NCBI RefSeq assembly: GCF_040869045.1
Contig: NC_090319.1
Coordinates: 380,943,601-381,007,600 of the forward strand
DNA from: Eurosta solidaginis
Lineage: Eukaryota > Arthropoda > Insecta > Diptera > Tephritidae
Length of the DNA stretch: 64,000 nt
Reading direction: 5' to 3'
A model generated the notes under the pieces. That model searched no databases. It worked only from the letters and a program-made list of their open reading frames with translations, and had not been told where the DNA came from. Position 1 is the first letter of the stretch. Each line of letters opens with the position of its first letter. Shown here in pieces: positions 21,885-32,126 of the stretch. The position numbers were made by a program, and so were the translations under genes.

Positions 21885-24138
21885 CTAAGTTTGATCGTCC
21901 CGATCAGACAAATCTCTCGATCTAAACGCTGCTGGCATCGCCAAATGTACCATTCTTCTATTTCGTGATTTCCCAATTGCTTGTATGCGGTAGATGACAT
22001 CACTGATCGTCTTCACAATTCTGTACGGGCCTTCCCAACTGCACCGATATTTGGATGGAACACCTTTCCGCAGGTGTGGGTTGTATAGCAGTACCAAATC
22101 TCCCTCCCGGAAACCTTCCGAATTATTTTCCTTGTCGTGCCTGTGTTTCATATTACTACTCATAATCCTGGATCATTCCCTCGCACTATGTTGCTTGGCC
22201 AATGAACTACTTCGTAGAGCTTGCGCTTGACGGATTGGCTTCGCATAATCAGTATCGTTCCCACGTTTCACAACAGTAGTGCGCTCTGGCTTGAAACTAC
22301 CCTCGCATTCTTTCTCGGAAATTCGTTGGTTCTTTTTCCTGCGCCTTTTAGGTTTTGTCAATGCCAGTGTTTCTCTCGCAGGTACTTTTGATTTTGCTTT
22401 ATTTGGCCCATTCGACCTATTAACCTTTGCCTTTGACTTCCGTGGTTTTTGTCGAGTCTTCTCCACCAGTACTCGATTACTACCGAATCTTTTCTGCAAA
22501 CTGAAGCTAAGTGGTATATCCTGGTTCTTGTAATGCATCGCCCTTTTCTGCGTATCGATCTTGATGTCATGGTCAACCAAGAAGTCCACTCCCAATATGA
22601 CTTCATCAACGATCTCCGCCACAACAAATGTCTGTAAAACCATGACCTTCCCCATTAAGACTTCACAGATCACTTCTCCCCGGACTTGGTTATACTCGCC
22701 AGTGACCGTACGCAACCTCGCTCCAGGTAATGACTTTACTCTCCTGTAGACCAAATCAGATCGAATCGAGGAATGAGATGCGCCCGTCTCTACAGTCAGT
22801 ACATGTTCTTTACCATCCACATTCCCTCTGACGGTGAGACTGCTCGATTTTCTACCAATTTGCAACACAGATATCACAGGGCATTCAATAGCTGGATCTA
22901 GCTCTCGATCTCTATCTCTTACTCGTACATTGTTGGAACTATTAGGACCAAGATCGCAATGACGTGCAATGTGACCGGACTTCCCGCATTTGAATCATTT
23001 GATAACTTTTTCATTCCGCTTTTGGGACCCTTCCAGCGCCTTCAATATTGCGTCTACCCACTCTGGCCTTTCTACTTCCACACGGCGTGCTTTGAAAACT
23101 GGCTTACACAGAAGCGACGCTGTTTCCTGAATCAGAGCTTGTAACACCGTTTCTGCGAATGTTGGCTTTGGGTTTGCGTATGTAGCTCGCTTTGTTTCGA
23201 CGTCCCGTATGCCATTTCTAAAGCTCTGAATCTTTACCCTTTCAGTGTATTCCACGGGTGCGTCCGCATTCGCCAAATGTGCCAACCTTTAAACATCCGA
23301 GGCAAACTCCTGCAAAGTCTCATTCGCTCTTTGGTGGCGGTTTTGCAACTCAATTTGGAATATCTGTTTTCTATGCTCGCTTCCATAACGTCTCTCGACA
23401 GCGGCCATCAGTGCTTCATAGGTGTTCCGTTCGTACTCTGGAATAGTCTGCAAGATTTCGGCAGCTGGTCCTTCCAATGCTACGAAGAGTGCAGCAACTT
23501 TATCTTCAGCATCGCAGTTGTTCACTGCTGCGGTCTTCTCAAACTGTAGCTTAAAGACCTGGAAGGGAACAGAACCGTCAAAGGATGGTGTTTTTACCTT
23601 TGGATTGCTTGCTGAAACAGCTGGGCGATTTAATTGCAACTCTTGTATACGACCTCTCAAAGCATCCACCTCGGCTTCGATTTTTTCCTCAAACTGCGTT
23701 ACCTTCTCGTCCATACGCGCTTCGAGTTTTGATGATATACGCGCCTCTTGCGCTTCGAGTTGTACTGTTATGCGTGCCTGTTGTTCTTTCAGTTGTGTTT
23801 CTATCTTGGATGTTATGCGTGCCTCCTGCGATTCCAATTGTGATGACATGTTGGTAGATATTTGTGATGACATTTCGGACATTTGTGCCGATATTGCAGC
23901 ATATCATGTTCAGGTCTGTGTTCGAAATTGTCTGCGGTGTTTCATTTTTCTCTCCAATTTTTGCTGTTGTCTCGTCCCCATCAGGATAAAAGACACAGAC
24001 GTCCACATCAATTCCTTCCGCTTCCATTGCCTCTCGTAGCCGTGCCTGAAGTTCAAGTTTAACGCCGCTTGTATTCAATCCACGGCTATCCAACTCCTTC
24101 TTTAGTTGCTGGATCTTCAATTCACTGAACTTTACCAT
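21885..24138 (-). pseudogene. gag-protease-integrase tail fusion of LTR copy 1, broken
   Basis: The frame starts at ATG 24136-24138. Domains in order: a SAP-like motif (residues about 4-38, with LKIQQLKKEL, RGLNTSG and LELQARL); an acidic linker; a coiled coil built from SQLESQEARITSK-type heptads; a gag core with VERRYGSEHRKQIFQIEL; the CCHC knuckle (its first cysteine codon replaced by a stop near 22995); and the protease site TGASHSSIRSD near 22787. The last part is a basic linker running into GDLVLLYNP and SWEGPYRIVK, the GPY/F part of integrase. Breaks: a frameshift near 23890, and stops near 23290, 22995 and 22170. Apart from the frameshift one frame is kept throughout, so the joined order of domains was once translated. 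Confidence 0.85.
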
Positions 24139-24175
24139 GTCCTTGTTGTCCTCTGGAATTTATTCAACAATTCCT

Positions 24176-24189
24176 CTTCTGACACCAAT
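24176..24189 (-). other. Primer-binding site of LTR copy 1
   Basis: Two bases inside the 5' LTR, the minus strand reads TGGTGTCAGAA. That complements the TTCTGACACCA 3' end of insect tRNA-Leu, the likely first-strand primer. The same motif is in copy 2 at 26266-26276. Confidence 0.65.
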
Positions 24190-24807
24190 TGTAACAAATT
24201 AACCTGCAAATCCTCTTATTTGCTCTTTTGCTAAGTTCGTATCACTAAACTGTTGAATAATAAACTCCAATATTGAATAATGGAAAAATGGCCTTTATTA
24301 AAGTACTTCACAATAACACTTATACTTTGCAACTAGCTGGCTTAATAACCAAACTGATAGCTTAAATGAAACTGACTTTCAAAATAATACTGCCATGGCT
24401 CGCTAGATAGCATCTTAATCGAACTGCTTGATAGCTCAAATCAAACTGAATTCCAGCGCCTCTACATTTTCTGCCTTTTATACTCTCCGATTTCAACGTT
24501 CGCATCTTCTAGGCGCTTCCAGAATCTACTAGTTGCCATCAGCTCTCAAACTTCTCAGCTGTAACTACAATTGCACGATTTTATAGCTTCTCTCACTGCA
24601 TACTTTCAGGAGTATCTCGGATGTATGCATGTGTTTGTGCATTGATTCTCCGCTGCTCGTATACGTACATGGTACATATGTGTAGACGCAATTATTGTTT
24701 CGTTTATGTAGATACATAATGATTGAATTATTGATGTGAATTCACGTCACTGCTTAGCATCGGCGTAGAGATGGCAACACCCCTTATTTTTGCTAATATT
24801 CGTAACA
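24190..24807 (-). repeat. 5' LTR of LTR copy 1
   Basis: 618 bp, TGT...ACA ends on the minus strand. TATA-like GAGTATAAAAGGCAG is visible in complement near 24475. The minus-strand phrase AATAAAGGCC (complement near 24293) is a probable polyadenylation signal at the R region. The 3' LTR is shorter because of one replaced block. Confidence 0.88.
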
Positions 24808-25798
24808 ATATTCTTATGCTATGGCTCTGCTGTCTAATCATATTCAGAGCCGTAACAGCGGCAGTTCATATTTAGGTGCTACTGCTGATCTGGAGAACTA
24901 AGTCAATGTCGCAATTTCCTCTTCCCTCCCGTGAGTTAGCTCTATTTACTCCACAAATCTATAAAGAAAACAAATGGGCAAGGTGCTGATATAAAAGTTC
25001 TATGACTTCAAATCAAATTTGTTGTACCGCAGTCGAGATAGTACAAAAAGGTACCAGTACCCAAATGTTCTGAACTCTACTCCGGCTGATACTATAAGTT
25101 TTTGTGTCAGAATTCTACACTCGCTGCTCGGGAATAAGCTTATCAGGCCTGTGCTCAATACTTATTCACCATTACGATGTGAATGTAGCAGCAGGGCGAA
25201 AGCTGGCGTACAGTTGAGTACTATGCCCTGTCTGGAAACATCAGCGGTACTCTTTCAAATAAGGCTTAACTGACCCTATCAGATATCATGACCTATTTTA
25301 TAAAAAAACATCCCTCTTCTTGACAAATGTTATAAACTCTGTAAGACGTATCTATTTGCTGCTTCTAGATCTGATAAATATGCCACTTCTAATAGGTAGA
25401 GCATTAGCCTGGCGAGGGGGGGGCACGAGCACCAACCCGCACTTCCTACATCTCCTATTACTGACTAGGCCTAATTTAAAAGCATGGGACGACAGAAAGC
25501 ATGGTCCAGTCATCTTAGTTTATGGATTTTGTACCTCCTCCTGAACAGCACCAAGCCCTTTTTACTAGGATTGAGGGCTAATCAGCAATTTTCAGTCTAC
25601 TAGATTACGACATGAATAACATGAATATCTGACAGGTCATCAGCACACAGGGCACAGGGCGGCTTCCGCTTTCTTTTTCTTGAAAAAGTTCGCCAACAAT
25701 CACAATGCAAAGCAGAGGAGAAAGAACATTAACCTGTGACGTTCTCCTTCTTATCTTCATTTCCTATGATCCTTTGCTACCCTGATGGAGATACATAC
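24808..25798. other. Spacer between the two divergent LTR elements
   Basis: The first four bases (ATAT) are the right target duplication of copy 1 and the last four (25795-25798, ATAC) the left one of copy 2. Between them, roughly 25020-25560 is more GC-rich than the surroundings and contains a G-run at 25415-25425. It resembles the untranslated part of an old retroelement, but I cannot assign it. No credible gene. Confidence 0.4.
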
Positions 25799-26263
25799 TG
25801 TCACGGATATTAGCATCACTAAGCTATACCATCACTAAGGCCATGCTAAGCAGTGTTTACGTCAATAATCAAATCATGTATACACATATATAAGGCAGCC
25901 GAGATATGTCACACACAGATGCATTTACTTATACGCCTATGTGTGTGCGAGAGACTTTAAACTACAAACTCACATATATCTGAGAGACGCTGAAAAGTAG
26001 AAAATTGTAAACAAGTAGAAACTATATGAGAACTATAAACACTCGAAATAGTTGGTAAGTTCTGGAAATAGAAGAGCCTAGATGTATGCAGCGTAAACTA
26101 TAAAAGCGGCACAAGCGAGTAAAAAGTATAAGTGTTATTGTGAAGTACTTTAATAAAGGCCATTTTTCTATTATTCAATATTGGAGTTATTTATTCAACA
26201 GTTTAGTGATTCGAACTTAGCAGAGGATTGCAAATAAGAGGATTTGCAAGTAAATTCGTTACA
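25799..26263 (+). repeat. 5' LTR of LTR copy 2
   Basis: 465 bp starting TGTCACGGATATTAGCATC. Compared with the 3' LTR it lacks about 116 bp between GTAAAAAGTA and TAAGTGTTATTG near 26127. AATAAAGGCC near 26153 is the probable polyadenylation signal. TATAAAAGCGG near 26099 is a TATA candidate. Confidence 0.9.
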
Positions 26264-26280
26264 ATTGGTGTCAGAACAGG
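26264..26280 (+). other. Primer-binding site of LTR copy 2
   Basis: TGGTGTCAGAA begins two bases after the 5' LTR and matches the complement of the insect tRNA-Leu 3' end, as in copy 1. Confidence 0.65.
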
Positions 26281-26314
26281 AATTGTTGAATAAATTCCAG
26301 AAGACAACAAGGAT

Positions 26315-28807
26315 ATGGCAAAGTTCAGTGAATTAAAGATCCAGCAACTGAAGAAGGTGTTGGAGAGCCGTGGATTGAATACAAGCGGCGTTAAACTCGA
26401 ACTTCAGGCACGGCTACGAGAGGCAATGGAAGCAGAAGGAATTGATGTGGAAGAGTATGTCTTTAACCTTGATGGCGAGGAGACAACAAAAATTGAAGAG
26501 AAAAACGAAACATCGCAGACGGTTACCAGCACAGATTTGAACATGATTTTGGCTGCAATATCTGCTCAAACATCGACAGTGGCTTCTCAACTGGAATCGC
26601 AAAAGACAGATATAACATCTCAACTGGCATCTCAACTAGAAGAACAGAAAACGTATATGTCATCTCAACTAGAAGAACAGAAAACGTATATGTCATCACA
26701 GATGGAATCCCAAGAGACACGAATAACATCGAAGATTGAAGCACAAGAAACGCGAATGTCAGAAATGTCGACACAGATTACATCCAATATGGAAACGCAA
26801 TTGGAAGAACAGAAGACATATATGGCATCCAAACTGGAATCGCAGGAGACACGCATAACATCAAAGATGGAAGAACAAGAGGAGCGCTTATCATTGCAGG
26901 TGGCACAAATGTCTTCACAGTTAGAAGCACAGGAAGCAAGGGTAACATCAAAGCTGGAAGCGCAGGATGCAAAAATCGCTCAATTTCAGGCAGAAGTCGA
27001 TGATTTGAAGGGTCGTATGGAGCAGTTACAATTAAATCGTCCAGCAGTTTCAGCGAGTAATCCAAAGGTAAAAACACCATCCTTTGACGGTTCTGTTCCT
27101 TTCCAGGTCTTTAAGCTACAGTTTGAGATGACCGCAGCAGTGAACAACTGGAATGTGGAAGATAAAGTGCCGCACTCTTCGTAGCATTGAAAGGACCAGC
27201 TGCCGAAATCTTACAGACTATTCCAGAGTACGAACGGAACAGTTATGACGCATTGATGGCTGCTGTAGAACGGCGATACGGAAGCGAACACAGGAAACAG
27301 ATATTTCAAATAGAATTGCAAAACCGCTACCAAAAAGCTAACGAGACTTTGCAGGAGTTTGCTTCTGACATTGAAAGATTGGCTCATCTTGCAAATGCGG
27401 ATGCACTCGTGGAATACACGGAAAGAGTGAAGATTCAGAGCTTTATAAATGGCATACGAGACGTCGAAACGAAGCGAGCCATATACGCGAACCCAAAGCA
27501 AACATTCGCAGAAACGGTATCACATGCTCTGATTCAGGAAACAGCGTCGCTTCTGTGCAAGCCAGTTTTCAAAGCACGCCGTGTGGAAGTAGAAAGGCCA
27601 GAGTGGGTAGACGCAATATTGGAGGCGCTGAAAGGATCGCAAAAGCGGAGTGAAAAAGTTATCAAATGCTTCAAATGCGGGAAGTCCGGTCAGATTGCAC
27701 GTAATTGCGATCTTGGTCCTAATAGTTCCAAAAATGGGGGTGGCCGTAAACGCAAAGCTGGAGGAAATAAGCCAGAGCGTGTCGGATGTAAAGAACGAAA
27801 AATTGCCCCGGCTATTGAATGTCCTGTGATATCTGTGTCGCAAATTGGTAGAAAATCGAACAGTTTAACGTCAGAGGGAATGTGGATGGCAAAGAACGAG
27901 TACTGACTGTAGATACGGGCGCATCTCATTCCTTGATCCGATCTGACTTGGTCAACAGGAGAGTAAAACCGTTACCTGGAGCAAAGTTGCGTACGGTCAC
28001 TGGCGAGTATAACCAAGTTCAGGGAGAAGTGATATGTGAAGTATTGATTGGGAAGGTCATGGTTCTACACAAATTTGTTGTGGCGGAGATTGTTGATGAA
28101 GTCATATTGGGTTGGTTGACCATGACATCAAGATCGATATGCAGAGAAGTATGATGCGTTATGAGAATCAGGATATACCACTTAACTTCAAGTTGGAGAA
28201 AGGGTTCAGTAGTAATCGAGTACTGGTGGAGAAGACTCGACAAAAACCACGGAAGTCAAAGGCAAAGGTTAATAGGTCGAATGGGCCAAATAAAGCAAAA
28301 TCAAAAGTACCTGCGAGAGAAACACTGGCATTGACAAAGCCTAAAAGATGAAGGAAAACGAAGCAACGAATTTCCGAGAAAGAATGCGAGGACAGTTTCA
28401 AGCCGGAGCGCACTACTGTTGTGGAACGTGGCGACGATACTGATTATGCGAAGCCAATCCGTCAAGCGCAAGCTCTACGAAGTAGTTCATTGGCCAAGCA
28501 ACAGAGTGCGAGGGAACGATCCAGGATAATGAGTAGTAAGATGAAACACAGGTACGACAAGGAAAATAATTTGGAAGGTTCCCGGGAGGGAGATTTGGTA
28601 CTGTTATACAACCCTCACCGACGGAAAGGTGTTCCATCCAAATATCGGTGCAGTTGGGAAGGCCCGTACAGAGTTGTGAAGACGATCAGTGATACAATCT
28701 ACCGTATCCAAAGCATTGAGAAACCACGGAGTAGAAGAGTGGTACATTTGGCGATGATTGCAGCGTTTAGATCGAGAGATTTGTCTGATCGGGACGATCA
28801 GACTTAG
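26315..28807 (+). pseudogene. gag-protease-integrase tail fusion of LTR copy 2, broken
   Basis: ATG at 26315. Domains: a SAP-like motif (residues about 4-38); a coiled coil longer than in copy 1, with repeated EEQKTYMSSQ and ESQETRITSK phrases (26590-26990); the gag core; a CCHC knuckle CFKCGKSGQIARNC near 27668; and the protease site DTGASHSLIRSD near 27914. A Lys/Arg-rich linker (28240-28350) follows, then GDLVLLYNP near 28590 and the GPY/F phrase WEGPYRVVK near 28657, with the stop just before 28808. Breaks: frame changes near 27170, 27880 and 28110, and a stop at 28349-28351. After those breaks the same domain order as copy 1 is recovered. That is the evidence that the fusion is a family trait. 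Confidence 0.86.
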
Positions 28808-28818
28808 GTGGAGGGCAG

Positions 28819-29399
28819 TGTCACGGATATTAGCATCACTAGCTATACCATCACTAAGGCCATGCTGAGCAGTGTCTACGTCAATAATCAAATCATGTAT
28901 ACACATATATAAGGCAGCCGAGATATGTCACACACAGATGCATTTACTTATACGCCTATGTGTGTGCGAGAGACTGTAAACTACAAACTCACATATATCT
29001 GAGAGACGCTGAAAAGTAGAAAATTGTAAACAAGTAGAAACTATATGAGAACTATAAACACTCGAAATAGTTGGTAAGTTCTGGAAATAGAAGAGCCTAG
29101 ATGTATGCAGCGTAAACTATAAAAGCGGCACAAGCGAGTAAAAAGTAATTCAGTTTGAGTTGAGCTATCAATCAGTTTGATTAAGCACGAGATCTGGCGG
29201 CCAATAGTAGAGTTTCATTTGAGTTATCAATCAGTTTGTTATTAAGCCAGCGAGTAGCAAAGTATAAGTGTTATTGTGAAGTACTTTAATAAAGGCCATT
29301 TTTCTATTATTCAATATTGGAGTTATTTATTCAACAGTTTAGCGATTCGAACTTAGCAGAGGATTGCAAATAAGAGGATTTGCAAGTAAATTCGATACA
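28819..29399 (+). repeat. 3' LTR of LTR copy 2
   Basis: 581 bp starting TGTCACGG and ending GATACA. Immediately upstream GGTGGAGGGCAG is the likely polypurine tract. The roughly 116 bp absent from the 5' LTR (about 29148-29263) resembles the corresponding part of the copy 1 LTRs (GAGCTATCAA and TTATTAAGCCAG phrases). The full-length form is therefore ancestral and the 5' LTR is deleted. Confidence 0.9.
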
Positions 29400-29403
29400 A
29401 TAC

Positions 29404-30535
29404 ATATATTTATATCAGCTCAGAGAGCTTTGGGTTGAAGATGAGTGCTATGTTACTTTACAAGTTTAAGCAAACAAACTTAGTTTGAATCTACTATTTA
29501 AAATTTTATTGCATACTTTTTGGCTTTTCACTGGAGTTTTATTGACACTTTTAAAATTCAGTTTTCTATTTCATAAGAAATTTTTCGCCACCAGTAGCGT
29601 TGGCGTTGGAAAAATTAAATACAGGGAAATGAACCACAGAGAAAAACAATGAAAGGGAAATTCAAAAATTTCAAGTTACAATGAAATTCGCTTATTTTTT
29701 TTTTACTTTTTTTTACCTTTTTTTTACTTTCTAAATAAATTAAAAATGGGGGGATTTAAAATTTGTTGTTAAAATTTATAATAAGTTTATACTATGTATG
29801 GCTGGGTAAGTGTTCGTCGTTATTTATTATAGCTTTTGAAGAGTAATAATTTTTATTTCAATAAATACTTTATAATAAATACTATTATTTTTATTATTGA
29901 GATGGCCACCTTAGAATATACAATTCACATTCCAAACATTCCACCTAATATACAATCCACATTCCAAACATTCCACGTTATAATATACAATCCACATTCC
30001 AAACGGTTGTTGTCTGAACTAAGAGAAAATCCACAAGCATCGCGCCTAAAAGCGCGCAACGGACTTGGAAATATAACAGTGGTGGCTAACGAAGTTGTAC
30101 AGCCTTGCCGAATGCAAAAAGGAAATAAAATAACAATTGCAATTGTGCTGTACGAGATTTGCAAAAAAGCTGCGATGAATGACGACGGTCCACTTTAGTT
30201 GTTTTATTCGAAAATTGTTTGTAAGTTGGAAGTGAAAAATATTTTGTTGAAGCAAAATAATTTAACTTTGGTTGTTCTTACAAATCAACGTCATTTGTGT
30301 AACTTAAGCTGTTTTCTCAGCTAACATTGGAACATTGGGTTTGGTTGTTATTCAAAATTTTAATAACCGGATAATTGATCTTTTTTAGAACAAAGGACAT
30401 CGAAATTTGATTGATAAAGACCATAGCAATTGAGCCCCTACAACGGTATTCGCTGAACAAGTGGGCTTGGAAGGTTTTATCACCAGAATGAGTTCTGTTG
30501 AAAGATAGCGCGAAACTGCATATGAAGGGATTGTC
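29404..30535. other. Unassigned DNA with a small tandem repeat
   Basis: AT-rich. Three units of about 32-35 bp start at 29915, 29947 and 29982, each AATATACAATYCACATTCCA. An open frame of 120 codons at 29836-30198 spans this repeat. I recognise no family in it and do not call it a gene. Confidence 0.45.
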
Positions 30536-30690
30536 TTGCGGACCCCTTCATGGGATTGCAGCGCCATTCATGGCTTCTCTCATCCAATTACCAACCCCAC
30601 ATGGCGAAACTTGTTTGTAACGCAGTCGAAACTCTTGCCACCCAAGTTCCTCACTGAACTTTTCTCGGTCCTGCGATTGTTGGTCTAGTA
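30536..30690 (+). mobile_element. Degenerate relative of the CAAC-tailed retroposon
   Basis: The phrases GATTGCAGCGCC, GGCTTCTCTCATCCAATT and GGCGAAACTTGTTT follow the same order as in the element at 59310-59727 (GGTTGCGAGCGC, GCTTCTCCAAACCCAATT, GGCGAATCCTGTTT). Divergence is high and neither end is preserved. Confidence 0.45.
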
Positions 30691-30839
30691 GATACCTTAT
30701 TGGTGATATATTCCGGAACGTGCTGAATCAATAAACACCTAGACCATCAATCGATAAAACTCTCGAAAATCTTTATCTTAATCGCTACGAGAAGAAGTCT
30801 GCACTTGTGTAGTCCTTAACGTCGCTTATAAAATAATAT

Positions 30840-32030
30840 CGGAACGGCTATGGACTGATTTTATCAATTTATTATTATTTTTACTTTTTATTTGTTTTTA
30901 AAATTTTAGTTTTAATTTCTTAGTCAAAAACAAAAGCTAAACTTTGATTTTTATTATAAAAGGTAAAAAAAAAAATACATAAATAAATAAAACTTAAATA
31001 TTATAAAAACAGTTCAAATTTGAATTTTTAATAAATGCAAAAAAAAAAAAAATTATTTTAATAGATAACAGACAAAGTCTGTCTATAATAAAGTATAAAC
31101 CTTTTGTTTTCATAATTAAAATTTACTTGTATTTTTAAAATCAATACACTATCGGTTAAAGTTTGACTTTTATTATAAAAGTAAAAATAATTGTAAATAT
31201 ATTAAATTTAGTATAAAAATTAAAAGCAAAATTTTAAAGTTGAGTTTCATAATAAAAAATAAACATAGAAGCTAAAATTCGATTTTTATCAAGAAATGAA
31301 AAATAAAAGCTGAAATTTCATTTTTGTACTAAAAGTATACAAAAAACGTTGATGTTTGTGAAAATAAAATATAGCTAAACTTTGAAAAGTAAAAATTTGA
31401 CATAAAATAAAAACTTGACTTATAAAATTTGACTTGTATTCATTTTTCTTTTGTTTTTTAAAACATAAATGAAAATTTTACTAAGAACTTTTTTATTATA
31501 ATTAAAAGAAACAGTTGAAATGTAGCTTTTTATTCAAGACGAAAAAAAATTGAATCTCACTTTAATTTTAAAAGTAAAAAAAAAAAAACAGAAAACATTT
31601 GATAACAAAAATTAAGCCATTTTTTAAACCAAGTTAAAAAATACACTTTTAAAATCAAAAAGTTGTCTTTTAATATAAAAGTGATAAACAAAAATTCAAA
31701 GTTCAGTTTCCTAATAAAATGAAAAATGGAATGGAGTTGAAAATCAACTTTTATTTTCGAAATAAAAATAAAAATTTGAGTTTCATTAAAAAAGGTAAAA
31801 AAAAATTTATTTTATAAAAAATATACAAAATGAAACTGAAATTTTGATTTTATATAAAAATATAAAAACAGAAGTTAAAATTTTAACTTTAATTATGTAT
31901 TACAAGTGGAAAGGACCATGCAAATCTAGACTTTTATAATAAAAGTATGAACAAAAGTTGATACTCCGTAAAAAATATGACTTTATAAGAAATATCAAAA
32001 ATAAAACAAACAAAATTAATCTTTATTCTT
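30840..32030. repeat. AT-rich cryptic repeat region
   Basis: About 1.2 kb built from diverged phrases such as TTTTATTATAAAAGTAAAAA and AAAGCTAAACTTTGATTTTT recurring every 40-70 bases. Similar phrases resume at 33115-33400, so the Harbinger-like element probably inserted into one continuous array. No coding potential. Confidence 0.55.
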
Positions 32031-32126
32031 ATTATTTAAGAATTCATGAGCTTAACACCGGCTTATAATAGCTGAATATTCAATTATTATGTTTTTCTAA
32101 GAGAAACTCATGAATTCTTAAATAAT
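32031..32126. repeat. Perfect 20-bp inverted repeat around a 56-bp spacer
   Basis: The arms 32031-32050 and 32107-32126 are exact reverse complements (core AAGAATTCATGAG / CTCATGAATTCTT). The right arm ends at the first bases of the Harbinger-like terminal repeat, so the hairpin sits at the insertion boundary. Its origin is unclear. Confidence 0.8.

Larger units (their letters stand above)
21316..24807 (-). mobile_element. Non-autonomous Ty3/gypsy-type LTR retrotransposon, copy 1
   Basis: A 3.5-kb element on the minus strand with LTRs at 24190-24807 (5') and 21316-21880 (3'), both ending in TGT...ACA and flanked by a 4-bp ATAT duplication. Inside are gag, a CCHC zinc knuckle, an aspartic protease and the integrase C-terminal tail. 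Reverse transcriptase, RNase H and the integrase catalytic core are absent. The second copy at 25799-29399 lacks exactly the same part, so the deletion is ancestral to both. Mobilisation would have required enzymes from a complete relative. One frameshift and three nonsense changes show this copy no longer makes the full protein. Confidence 0.88.
25799..29399 (+). mobile_element. Non-autonomous Ty3/gypsy-type LTR retrotransposon, copy 2
   Basis: A 3.6-kb plus-strand element with LTRs at 25799-26263 and 28819-29399. A perfect 4-bp ATAC duplication flanks it (25795-25798 and 29400-29403). Its internal plan is the same as copy 1: gag, knuckle, protease, integrase tail, with no reverse transcriptase, RNase H or integrase core. 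Its U3 region differs strongly from copy 1, while the U5-side sequence and coding region remain similar, so the two belong to different LTR subfamilies. Three frameshifts and one nonsense codon disable it. Confidence 0.9.

Noticed and set aside
21316..29399. Complete endogenous retrovirus
   Set aside because: No envelope gene and no reverse transcriptase, RNase H or integrase core is present in either copy; these are deleted LTR retrotransposons.
29836..30198. 120-codon plus-strand frame
   Set aside because: It spans a small tandem repeat and AT-rich DNA, starts with a low-complexity stretch, and matches no family I recognise.
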